Shown piece after piece: positions 12,043 to 20,442 of a stretch of DNA of 24,599 nucleotides. The notes beneath the pieces are model-generated. The model saw nothing but the letters and a program-made list of their open reading frames with translations, did not search any database and was not told the origin of the DNA. The position numbers and the translations under genes were made by a program. Position 1 is the stretch's first letter. Each line of letters begins with the position of its first letter. The stretch comes from a virus. The stretch lies in IMG/VR virus record IMGVR_UViG_3300042564_003496, positions 1 to 24,599 of that record. One strand, 5' to 3'.

Positions 12043-12850
12043 AGTTAAAATTAATTTAGACGGTTTTGTTGACCGACAACTTACAATCCCCATTCAGTTA
12101 ACGTGGGACTATGTTGGGTTGGACCAAAGTATTGATGAATACGAAAGTAAAATCATTACTGAGGTTATTGGTGTTGGTAGAGATTTTGAGGTAACTCGAT
12201 TTGCTCATGCACCTTTGACAGGTACAACAACTGAACCAACGGATATTAAATATGAGTTTAATTTTTATTCAGGAGGTTCTTTAAATGATGCTACAAATTG
12301 GAAGTCCAATTATCAGGTGGAAGGGTTTACAACTCAAGAGATTTTTTATTATACAAACAACTTTACCAATTCATTTTTTAAATTGGATTTGTATGACAAT
12401 GTTGATGAAAAAAGACAGACCAATTATATAACAATTATTATACCGACACAACAAGGGTTAAAGATGGACGCAATCATGCAGACGACACCTGTTAGTATTA
12501 AAAAACCATATTTTGTTTTGGACTATGTTGGAGACAAAGAAGGTTTCTTTATCTATTGGTTAAAGAAAAGAACATTTTTGGATATCAAAACATTTTATAT
12601 GACTGCCAAGTTCTATGATGCAAAAAATGGATACTTTACAAAGATGATGAATATGCCACAATCATCATTACCTGGTAACAAATATATCTTTGATGGTTCA
12701 CAATATTTTTATTATCGTGTTGAATTAAATTATGAAAAACATGATTATCAAATATTCAACATGAATCCAAATCAAACAATATATCTTAATGATGCTCAAA
12801 GGGCGGGTACATTGGAACCCATAAAATGGTATGAATATGTTAACCCATAA
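12029..12850 (+). CDS. Unrecognised phage structural protein, about 273 aa
   Basis: No family is recognised. The sequence is beta-rich with many aromatic residues (for example FVLDYVGDKEGFFIYWLKKR near residue 170). It ends in RAGTLEPIKWYEYVNP. I prefer the ATG at 12029, which overlaps the upstream gene by 14 bases. A GTG two codons further (12035) would reproduce exactly the GTGAATAA overlap at the previous junction and is an equally credible start; a TTG at 12026 is less likely. The stop TAA shares one base with the next ATG (TAATG). This coupling to both neighbours implies the product is needed in the same complex, probably the baseplate periphery. No membrane or coiled-coil segment is evident. 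Confidence 0.73.
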   Translation: MSVNKVKINLDGFVDRQLTIPIQLTWDYVGLDQSIDEYESKIITEVIGVGRDFEVTRFAHAPLTGTTTEPTDIKYEFNFYSGGSLNDATNWKSNYQVEGFTTQEIFYYTNNFTNSFFKLDLYDNVDEKRQTNYITIIIPTQQGLKMDAIMQTTPVSIKKPYFVLDYVGDKEGFFIYWLKKRTFLDIKTFYMTAKFYDAKNGYFTKMMNMPQSSLPGNKYIFDGSQYFYYRVELNYEKHDYQIFNMNPNQTIYLNDAQRAGTLEPIKWYEYVNP

Positions 12851-13959
12851 TGGAAGATTTTTATAATATTATAATATCACCTGAAACAATTAAGGGTGAC
12901 TTGTTTATTGTTAATATGCAAGGTGAAAACGTTGGACCAACTTATACTGGTGAAACGACTGGTGTTTATTCGGGGATGACCCAAGTATTGACTGCGGGAC
13001 CAAATGGAAGTTCAATATTATCAGGAATTACAATTCCAATTTTATTCAGACAAACTGCGGTTGACGTTGGTTACTTTAGTCCATTTGATGGAGCGGTATT
13101 ACAGAAAGATGTGGTTGCCAATTTTATATTCTCATCAACAACTTCAAACCCATATGTTTATAATGTGTATAATACATCAAGTGAGTTTCAAAAATTTCTT
13201 GATTTATCATCTTATAAGGTTAGTTGGGGTGATGGGACGCCATCGCAAACCATTAGTTCATACACACCCAATTCAATCGTACACACTTATCCTGTTGCAA
13301 TTGCTCAATATACAATTACATTGGAACAAACAAATCCGTGGGGAATTACAAGAGTTTCCAAAACAATCACGACACCATTTTCTGATGTGGTCATTAATAA
13401 CCCAAATGGTGAAGCGTTTTTTATTCCTGTGGGTGGTAATTGGATTGAAACTCCAATCAGTTATAACTACATATTTTCAGGAGATGCCGTTAACGAAGTA
13501 TCTGCTCAAACATCAAATAATTTTACAACGGTTCCATTTACGGTTTCAGGTTTAACAAAATCCAAACTTAATGAGTTGGCGATGTATGGACCATTAAAAT
13601 TCCAAGTTGGAGTTCCCGTTATTAAGAACGGTCAAATATGGGGGGCGATAACTAATACTGCAACAACATTCACCGCCTATACAGTTAATTTGGTTGATTA
13701 CTATGATTACATAGACGGGACAACAATATTTTTTGAACAATCTTCAGGATTTACAGAGAATAATTTAACACAAAGACCAATAACAAAAGAGGAAGTTTTA
13801 ATCAAAGTTATTGACCAACCACAAATACAAACAAATGTTTTTGTTGAACGAGGAAAGAATTCAGCATACGAAAGAATCCAAAGATTAGGGGAGGTTGACA
13901 ATTTAGGTGACATGATTAATTACGGATATGGATTTTTTAACGTTGAAAAAAAGAACTAA
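12850..13959 (+). CDS. Structural protein with a PKD-like domain, 369 aa
   Basis: Residues about 90-178 resemble a PKD (polycystic kidney disease) immunoglobulin-like domain: a strand VSWGDGTP at 124-131, a HTYP motif at 145-148, then YTITLEQTNPWG and a closing strand. The WGDG and HxY elements are the usual PKD signature. Flanking regions are beta-rich with no recognised family. PKD domains are common in surface adhesins and in phage tail proteins as spacer or carbohydrate-facing modules. The start shares one base with the preceding stop (TAATG), and this is the last gene of the overlapping block that begins at 5178. The stop codon is also the first part of the next candidate promoter. Role: probably a decorated baseplate or tail-tip component; this is inference. 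Confidence 0.8.
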   Translation: MEDFYNIIISPETIKGDLFIVNMQGENVGPTYTGETTGVYSGMTQVLTAGPNGSSILSGITIPILFRQTAVDVGYFSPFDGAVLQKDVVANFIFSSTTSNPYVYNVYNTSSEFQKFLDLSSYKVSWGDGTPSQTISSYTPNSIVHTYPVAIAQYTITLEQTNPWGITRVSKTITTPFSDVVINNPNGEAFFIPVGGNWIETPISYNYIFSGDAVNEVSAQTSNNFTTVPFTVSGLTKSKLNELAMYGPLKFQVGVPVIKNGQIWGAITNTATTFTAYTVNLVDYYDYIDGTTIFFEQSSGFTENNLTQRPITKEEVLIKVIDQPQIQTNVFVERGKNSAYERIQRLGEVDNLGDMINYGYGFFNVEKKN

Positions 13960-13970
13960 ACTATTTATAA
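13957..13970 (+). promoter_or_regulatory. Putative late promoter element TAAACTATTTATAA
   Basis: This overlaps the stop codon of the PKD-domain gene. The TATTTATAAG core starts exactly 22 bases before the ATG at 13984. It shares the 12-mer TAAACTATTTAT with the element at 5151, at the same distance from the start codon. The core is also the reverse complement of the T4 late consensus TATAAATA. The promoter role is inferred. Confidence 0.5.
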
Positions 13971-13983
13971 GATAAAATAAGAT

Positions 13984-14892
13984 ATGGCAATCGGTTCATA
14001 CGGCACAATTAGACCTTCAGACGTTTCACCTGAAGACGTAGAGATTATATTAAATTATACTCCATCAAGGGATGTTACGAGTAATTTCGTCCTAACACAA
14101 CTTGATGCACAAACAATTCTTAAACCTTATTTCAACAACACAGAAACAGGTGGAAACGCTGGTGTTGAGGTTTTGGGTGGATTATACAACTTAACATTAC
14201 CTGCTGAGCAGTTCAACGCTCTTGGGATTTACACACTATACTTAAGACCCGCACAAATCAGAACAAGAATTACTGATTGTGGTGTGTTAAGTGCTTTGCC
14301 AAACGTAAAAGGAATTGTGATTGATATTTCAAATGTTCCAACACAATATCAAAATAAATTTGTTCCACAAGGATTGGTTGGATTTAGAGTTGAATATTTA
14401 AATCCTGATGGTTCAAAAATACCAAATTTCTTTAGAGTTATTACATCATCGTTCTTTTGTGAACCTGTGGTGACAAACCAAACAAATACAACACAAAAAG
14501 CAATTAGATATAGATATGTTGATGGAAATTCAAATTTAATATTCTTGACTTTATCACCATCATCATCCCCAACTAACAATCCAAACGCAACACCATTTAT
14601 TGGTCAGCCAAATCAAAACATTATTATTTCAAATACATTTTTTAACCCAATTACTTTGGAAGTTGAAATGGTTGAATACGACGTATCATCTCTTGCAATT
14701 GCTCTTTATGGTAATCAAACCAAATCAATTGATGATGGTGTTTATACAATATATGACTCTGAAAATAACATATACAGACAATACAACTTGTATGAAATTA
14801 GAGACCAATTTAATGCATTGTTATATGAGGTTAGACAAAGTAGAGGTAATAATATTGATTTCAGTAAAAACTTTACAAACATAACTGGTTAA
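13984..14892 (+). CDS. Unrecognised phage structural protein, 302 aa
   Basis: The protein begins MAIGSYGTIRPSDVSPEDVEI and is beta-rich. A central hydrophobic segment (NVKGIVIDISNVPTQYQNKFVPQG) is followed by a Ser/Thr/Pro/Asn-rich loop (LSPSSSPTNNPNATPF, about residues 190-206), and the C-terminus appears helical (IRDQFNALLYEVRQSRG). No family is recognised. It is the first gene of a new unit and its stop shares one base with the next start (TTAATGG), so it is coupled to the gp7/gpI-like gene. That pairing suggests a wedge or wedge-adjacent subunit made together with gp7. T4 gp8 would be the positional candidate, but I see no convincing sequence resemblance. Confidence 0.75.
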   Translation: MAIGSYGTIRPSDVSPEDVEIILNYTPSRDVTSNFVLTQLDAQTILKPYFNNTETGGNAGVEVLGGLYNLTLPAEQFNALGIYTLYLRPAQIRTRITDCGVLSALPNVKGIVIDISNVPTQYQNKFVPQGLVGFRVEYLNPDGSKIPNFFRVITSSFFCEPVVTNQTNTTQKAIRYRYVDGNSNLIFLTLSPSSSPTNNPNATPFIGQPNQNIIISNTFFNPITLEVEMVEYDVSSLAIALYGNQTKSIDDGVYTIYDSENNIYRQYNLYEIRDQFNALLYEVRQSRGNNIDFSKNFTNITG

Positions 14893-17876
14893 TGGCAGTA
14901 AACACAACAAATACTAAATACTTTTATCCACCAAGACCAGGTAATGGCGGGGGGACTTTCTCTGACAACATTGTAGGATTACAAACTGTCGAGGGTGGAG
15001 GACTTACGCAAGGTAATTTTGAGTTTACAACAGGAGTAACAGAAAAAGTTAATCGTACATTCAATGTCGGAGCGTTCTCAGAACCAATGACTTTGGATAT
15101 GATGAATATTGATAGTGTTGAAGAGAGTCGAAGAATACTTGCAACTCAATTTAGAGTTTATCCAAACTTTGATATTACTCAAGTTCTTAACTTTTCGATG
15201 TATGGTTCTCTATCTGAAAGATTTAGGGTTTCAATTACTCGTGTTATTAATTATTTCCCAGCGTCTTTAGATATTATATTTACTAATAGTGATTTCTCAA
15301 CAGGTAATACTGCTTATGATATTGTTTATGATGTTCAAAATGATGAAACATATTTCAAGGTTAATGTTGATAGAATAAAAAATCCATTTGATATTGATTA
15401 TTCTATTAGTGCGTCAACTAACTTAACATTGAGAGAGTTAGATGTTTCGCCATATAGAAATCTTAACAACACTTATTTAGATTATTGTGTTAGCATTGAT
15501 GATAATATCTATAAGGTTTTGGCGTTTATTCCGTCTACCACATTAACATCAGGTGATATTACATTTTACGTTTCTGGTTCACCATTTGGAACAACGGCAA
15601 CCACAATCCAACAAGAATATCAAATCAGACCAAATGATTATATTGTTGACAAAATATTTCAAGAAAGTTTTGATGAGGTTGAAAAATTCTTACTTAATAG
15701 ATTAGTTAGACCTGAATATACTGCGGTATTTCAAGTACCACAACAAAATGAATTTGGTCAAACATATACGGATTATCAACAAGTGACTTGGCCAAAAGAT
15801 GGTCCTTGGAACTTAGATATTAGTTCATTCTTATTTGACTCATACTTGGAACAAATCCAAGCAATTGCGGTTAATTTGGATTCGTTTAAGACCAATTTAA
15901 TTTCAAGATTCTTAATTTCAGATTCTTTAAAAGAATTTGATACTTTGGGTAGAAAAGTTGAAAAGATATTCCAAATTTACGGTAGAAGTTTTGACCAAAT
16001 AAAACAATTTATCGAAGGGTTGGCTTACATGAATTCTGTAAACTATAATCCATCAAATGATATACCTTCACAATTATTGGCTAATTTATCTCAAACATTA
16101 GGATGGTCATCTAATTTTTCACCAATTACAAATGAGGATTTCTTATCATCTGTTTTTGGTAATACATCGACACCAACTTATCCTGGTTATGCTCGAGCTT
16201 TAACGCCAACAGAATTAAACTATGCATATTATAGAAATTTAATTCTTAATGCCTCATACCTTTTTAAATCAAAAGGTACGAGAAGGTCTGTTGAATTTTT
16301 ATTAAGATTGATTGGAGCACCTGATTCACTAATTGAATATAATGAACACATTTATTTGGCTGACCAAAAAATTAATCTTGACCAGTTCTATAATCAATGG
16401 GCTCAAATTTCAGGTGGTACTTACGTTCAAGAAACACCATCTTATGCTGTAGGTCAAACATATAGTATTTATGGACAAATTTATACTGCATTTACAGAAA
16501 CCGCAACATATACTGATACTAATATAACATTAGCAGCATACCCTATAGATTTTGAAGGATATCCAAAAGCTCCTGTCAATACGGAAACATACTTCTTCCA
16601 AATTGGTGCTGGTTGGTATGAAACTACACCATCACATAGAAGTCCTGATAATGTTGTACTTACGGGAAATGTTTACACAGGACAAAACTTTAGTATCCAA
16701 ACACAATTACAACCGTTTACTTACGGTCAGACTTATTTGAATAGATTTAGGGACTTCCCTTATATGACGGAAGGATTTAAACTTCAAAAAGTTGTTGATA
16801 ATAATAAATCATGGTTAGCGGACGATGATAAAATTAGAGTTTCAACTCAAGGAGATTACAATGCATACTACTTTATCGATAATGAAAAATTAGTATTAAA
16901 CGTAAAGAACGTTGACATATTCTTAAATCCGGCCCAAGGTCTTGTTTATGATGTTTGGGACCAATCAAGAAGATATGATTACCCAATTCCTGAATCAGGT
17001 TTAACCGTTGGTTATCCTGTACCAGGTGGTGTTGATTGGACATATGTTGACCCTAAGCCTAAGAAGAAAACATTCTTTGAATTCTCTCAAACTTTTTGGC
17101 AGAATATGATTAACACTCGAAACAGACAATACATCTCTGATGGTAAAACGGGTGGTTATCCTACATTACAATCTATTTGGTGGAAATACATCGAATCAGA
17201 ACAAACTGTCGGGTTGCCCAACAACAAGTACACGTATCAAAAGTTAATCGATTACGTTAATGGTATAGGTCCTTATTGGACTAAGTTGGTGGAACAGATG
17301 GTTCCCGCAACAACCATTTGGAATGGCGGGGTTAGATTCGAAAACTCTGTACTACATAAACAAAAGTTTGTTTATAGAAGACAAAGAGGTTGTCAGTTTA
17401 TACCAGTACCTGTTGACCCATGTTATATTATATCAAACATTTTTGATTACACATGTAATTCAGAGTATGTTGAATTTTATATTTATCCGTGGTTAAATGG
17501 TGATATTAATGTATCTGATTTTAATAGTATTCTTGCAAATAGAATTAATAATATGTTATCATCAAGTGGACTAACACTTAATGAATGTTATCAAAATTCA
17601 GTTCAGACAGAATGGTATGTTGATTTAAGAATTAATAACCAAATCATAATTCAAGATAGTTTTTATAATGGGTATGGTTATAATGATGTACCAACAGATT
17701 CGCAGTGGAGAAACGCTTTAATAGATTATCTACCAACTTTATATGGTTATGGCTACACATATTTCTTAAATGGTAATACATTAACAATAACTAATTTAGG
17801 ATGTGTTTCCCAAAATTTACAAGAAACGGTAGTTTTAAACGTAGGAATAAATATTAATATAAATTGTACTAGATAA
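14892..17876 (+). CDS. Baseplate wedge protein, T4 gp7 / P2 gpI-like, 994 aa
   Basis: A central segment of about residues 313-480 resembles the tail protein I/gp7 region. A helical stretch (SYLEQIQAIAVNLDSFKTNL) leads through FDTLGRKVEKIFQIYGRSFDQIKQ to YRNLILNASYLFKSKGTRRS and VEFLLRLIGAP (445-477). T4 gp7 has the comparable STKGIEASYKFLFKVL. T4 gp7 is 1032 residues, close to this length. In T4, gp7 is the clamp-like wedge protein binding gp6, gp8, gp10 and gp53. A later segment, WWKYIESEQ to MVPATTIWNGGVRFEN, is also characteristic of large phage baseplate proteins. The last 87 residues (908-994) resemble the C-terminus of the next protein. It shares one base with the preceding stop, and its own stop overlaps the next ATG (TAATG). 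The assignment is by motif and length, not by strong identity. Confidence 0.7.
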   Translation: MAVNTTNTKYFYPPRPGNGGGTFSDNIVGLQTVEGGGLTQGNFEFTTGVTEKVNRTFNVGAFSEPMTLDMMNIDSVEESRRILATQFRVYPNFDITQVLNFSMYGSLSERFRVSITRVINYFPASLDIIFTNSDFSTGNTAYDIVYDVQNDETYFKVNVDRIKNPFDIDYSISASTNLTLRELDVSPYRNLNNTYLDYCVSIDDNIYKVLAFIPSTTLTSGDITFYVSGSPFGTTATTIQQEYQIRPNDYIVDKIFQESFDEVEKFLLNRLVRPEYTAVFQVPQQNEFGQTYTDYQQVTWPKDGPWNLDISSFLFDSYLEQIQAIAVNLDSFKTNLISRFLISDSLKEFDTLGRKVEKIFQIYGRSFDQIKQFIEGLAYMNSVNYNPSNDIPSQLLANLSQTLGWSSNFSPITNEDFLSSVFGNTSTPTYPGYARALTPTELNYAYYRNLILNASYLFKSKGTRRSVEFLLRLIGAPDSLIEYNEHIYLADQKINLDQFYNQWAQISGGTYVQETPSYAVGQTYSIYGQIYTAFTETATYTDTNITLAAYPIDFEGYPKAPVNTETYFFQIGAGWYETTPSHRSPDNVVLTGNVYTGQNFSIQTQLQPFTYGQTYLNRFRDFPYMTEGFKLQKVVDNNKSWLADDDKIRVSTQGDYNAYYFIDNEKLVLNVKNVDIFLNPAQGLVYDVWDQSRRYDYPIPESGLTVGYPVPGGVDWTYVDPKPKKKTFFEFSQTFWQNMINTRNRQYISDGKTGGYPTLQSIWWKYIESEQTVGLPNNKYTYQKLIDYVNGIGPYWTKLVEQMVPATTIWNGGVRFENSVLHKQKFVYRRQRGCQFIPVPVDPCYIISNIFDYTCNSEYVEFYIYPWLNGDINVSDFNSILANRINNMLSSSGLTLNECYQNSVQTEWYVDLRINNQIIIQDSFYNGYGYNDVPTDSQWRNALIDYLPTLYGYGYTYFLNGNTLTITNLGCVSQNLQETVVLNVGINININCTR

Positions 17877-20011
17877 TGTCAGTGTTTAATTATAACATAG
17901 CGGTTACGGGGGATTGTTCAAATACAAACTCAGGGTCAATTAGTTTGACTTTGACTGGTGGTACTCCACCATATACAGTACAATGGTTAAGTCCTGTATT
18001 ATCACCTGATATTGTTACAACATCACCTGCGGTTAAAACGGGATTAAGCGCCACAACATATGCGGTTAGGGTTAATGATAGTACCCTACCAACAAATAGT
18101 GAATTTTACATTAATATACCAGTATCAAGTGGGGTATGTGCAAGTATTCTTGGAGTTATGGGAACAACATGTTCTGAAAATAACGGGGCAGTTACAGGAA
18201 CATCGACATCTGATTATTCCTCAACAAGTTTTTATTTATATCATGGAGATGGGGTATTTTCTCAATCTGCAACTACAAGCCAATCTACCGTTGAATTTGG
18301 AAGCCTAACAGCGGGAACATATTATATAACTGTTCTTGACTTGGGTGGTTGTACAGGACAAAGTGCCAATTTTATCGTTGAAGATTCCGATACATTAGAT
18401 TATGGACTATATGTGGTACCAAACTCATCTTGCGGAGGTAGTGCTATGGGTAAAATTATGATTACTGGTTTAACAGGTAGTCCACCATATACATATCTTT
18501 GGAACACAAGTGCCACAGGGTCAACTGTAACTGGATTAACTGCGGGAAATTACTCTGTTAGTGTCACAGATTTTTATGGATGTGTGACAACAAAGTCTGC
18601 AACAATTGTTGATGTACCGCCAATAGGGTTGGGAATATTTACAGCAACGGAACCAACTTGTTTTTCCGCCGATGGAGTTTTAACCATTCAAATTACGGGA
18701 GGAACCGCACCTTATTACTATTCTGCATCCACAGGTCAAGTGGTGGTCCAATATCCGACATCATGGTCAATATCTGGATTATCACCAGGAAATTATTCTT
18801 TCCAAGTTACCGATGCAGCTTTATGTACAATCACGGTAGGTACAACTCTAACATCACCAAATGGTATAACGTCTGTTAGTATTTCAACACAAGGTTCAAC
18901 ATGTTCAAGTAATGGTGGTTCAATAACTGTTTCGGTTATTGGAGGTACATCGCCTTATATCTATACTTTAATTTATCCTAATGGGAATACATTAAATGTT
19001 AGTAATAATCAAACCACTCAATTATTTTCAAATTTAGCTTCGGGAACATATTCAGTTTCGGTTCAAGATGAATCGGGATGTTTTTATATGGATGAGGTTA
19101 CATTATATGCTACTAATACCTTTACAATTTCCACTGAAACTACAGGAACAACTTGCAATCGTGATAATGGTTATATCACAGTTAACAAGAGTGATGGGGG
19201 AGAATCTCCATTTGACTATTCATTAGATGGTTTAGTTAATATAAATGATACTACATTATCTGCAATTACATTTGATAATGTTTCATCGGGACAACATACA
19301 ATTACCGTTACAGATAGTACGGGTTGTACCCAAACTACTCAAGTATATGTTGGGGAAAGTTCACCGTTAGATTATAGTTTATATAGCACTTCCTGTGGTA
19401 CAGGTTCTGATGGGATGTTAACTGCATTTATCTCATCTGGTACTCCACCTTTCGTATTTACTTGGTCTGATAATATACCTAATAACCCACAAGAAATTAC
19501 TGTCACAGGTTTAACAGGTGGAACATACAATTTAACAATAGTTGATGATAATGGATGTTCATTATCAAGAACTACCAGTATTACTTGTGATGCGGCATAT
19601 GTTTCTTATCAAACTTATGTAATGGGGTCTCAAGTGTTTAACATTCAATCACAAACTAAGTTTGGATTGTTACAAATGTTGAATGTTGGATTTGATGATT
19701 TAACTTCGGGAAATACAAGTTGTAGTTTAATATCTGCAACTTTTACAGTTAAAGTTTCCGTAAATCCTTTAGGTATAACAACAAGTGATACGTTCTTTAC
19801 AACAACATCTTTAAATGTTGCACCAAGTGATAATGATTATTATGATACAGTTGTTAGTTTATTAAATACAATACCTGGTATTGGTGTAATAACGGTAGAT
19901 TCTGCCAATAATCAAATAATAATTCAAACAAGTCCAACTAACAATAGTTTAAATGGTCAGGAAATTATTATTGAATTGATAATCGTTTATGATACAATTT
20001 GTTTAACATGA
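17876..20011 (+). CDS. SprB-repeat adhesin-like virion protein, 711 aa
   Basis: Seven SprB-type repeats (Pfam family SprB, PF13573) of 65-80 residues occupy about residues 11-570. Each has the pattern C...G-x-[IL]-x-[IVL]...GGTxPY-x-[YV]-x-W...GL-x-[AG]-G-x-Y-x-[VI]-x-V-x-D-x-x-GC. Examples are GGTPPYTVQW at 28, GSPPYTYLWN at 201, GLTAGNYSVSVTDFYGC at 220 and GLTGGTYNLTIVDDNGC at 545. SprB itself is the mobile gliding adhesin of Flavobacterium. This protein lacks a signal peptide and a type IX secretion tail, and it is coupled to phage baseplate genes, so it is probably a tail fibre or spike built of the same repeats. Residues about 623-711 form a non-repeat C-terminal domain resembling that of the preceding protein. 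The stop is TGA, overlapping the next start as ATGA. Confidence 0.85.
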   Translation: MSVFNYNIAVTGDCSNTNSGSISLTLTGGTPPYTVQWLSPVLSPDIVTTSPAVKTGLSATTYAVRVNDSTLPTNSEFYINIPVSSGVCASILGVMGTTCSENNGAVTGTSTSDYSSTSFYLYHGDGVFSQSATTSQSTVEFGSLTAGTYYITVLDLGGCTGQSANFIVEDSDTLDYGLYVVPNSSCGGSAMGKIMITGLTGSPPYTYLWNTSATGSTVTGLTAGNYSVSVTDFYGCVTTKSATIVDVPPIGLGIFTATEPTCFSADGVLTIQITGGTAPYYYSASTGQVVVQYPTSWSISGLSPGNYSFQVTDAALCTITVGTTLTSPNGITSVSISTQGSTCSSNGGSITVSVIGGTSPYIYTLIYPNGNTLNVSNNQTTQLFSNLASGTYSVSVQDESGCFYMDEVTLYATNTFTISTETTGTTCNRDNGYITVNKSDGGESPFDYSLDGLVNINDTTLSAITFDNVSSGQHTITVTDSTGCTQTTQVYVGESSPLDYSLYSTSCGTGSDGMLTAFISSGTPPFVFTWSDNIPNNPQEITVTGLTGGTYNLTIVDDNGCSLSRTTSITCDAAYVSYQTYVMGSQVFNIQSQTKFGLLQMLNVGFDDLTSGNTSCSLISATFTVKVSVNPLGITTSDTFFTTTSLNVAPSDNDYYDTVVSLLNTIPGIGVITVDSANNQIIIQTSPTNNSLNGQEIIIELIIVYDTICLT

Positions 20012-20358
20012 TACAGGTAAGAATAACGGAAATATCGGGAGGTACATACCCAATTGATGTCTATATATCAGATGTATATGGGAACTATCAAACTTTACTT
20101 GGTACTATAAATACAGGACCCGTTCCACCTACAGTTGAATATAATAACACAATACCTTCAATATTTAATACTGCTCCTGAGATAATGTTAACCTTAACGG
20201 ATAACAATGGATGTAGTATTTTTAAATTATTACAATGTACTTTTGGTTGTACTTTCCAAATTACTATTGAATTGGCTTCTTGTGTCGTCAATATTGATAT
20301 TCAAGAAGCAAATTGTAATTTTTCTATTGTATATTCAGACCCTTCTTGTGTAATATAA
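20008..20358 (+). CDS. Small cysteine-rich structural protein, 116 aa
   Basis: I take the ATG at 20008, which overlaps the stop of the SprB-repeat gene as ATGA, in preference to a TTG three codons upstream. The N-terminal half (IQVRITEISGGTYPIDVYIS) resembles the N-terminal region of the following 855-residue protein. The middle ends in LTDNNGCSIFKLLQC, similar to the end of a SprB repeat. The last 40 residues hold five cysteines (in CTFGC, ASC, ANC and PSC contexts). No membrane segment or signal peptide is present. It may be a single-domain adaptor or tip for the adjacent fibre. It closes the overlapping block that starts at 13984; the 84 bases after it are T-rich and contain no visible terminator hairpin. 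Confidence 0.75.
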   Translation: MIQVRITEISGGTYPIDVYISDVYGNYQTLLGTINTGPVPPTVEYNNTIPSIFNTAPEIMLTLTDNNGCSIFKLLQCTFGCTFQITIELASCVVNIDIQEANCNFSIVYSDPSCVI

Positions 20359-20420
20359 GATATTTTTATTTTTATAATAATCTGTTTTATTTTTTTTTTA
20401 TTCAAATAAGATAGTCGTGG

Positions 20421-20431
20421 TATTTATTAAG
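20421..20431 (+). promoter_or_regulatory. Putative late promoter element TATTTATTAAG
   Basis: This sits in the 84-base gap between the small cysteine-rich gene and the long-linker fibre gene. It begins exactly 22 bases before the ATG at 20443 and matches the TATTTATTAA core at 5156 base for base over ten positions. The leader after it (GTAAAACAACGA) is A-rich with no Shine-Dalgarno sequence. The role is inferred from recurrence and position. Confidence 0.5.
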
Positions 20432-20442
20432 TAAAACAACGA

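Noticed and set aside
13004-13555. 183-residue plus-strand open frame inside the PKD-domain gene
   Set aside because: It lies fully within the larger gene, has a His/Gln/Leu-rich composition typical of a shifted frame, and has no independent start context.
17876-20011. Window as a bacterial chromosome segment carrying sprB
   Set aside because: The SprB-type gene has no signal peptide or secretion tail and is overlap-coupled to gp25/gp6/gp7-type baseplate genes and fibres.
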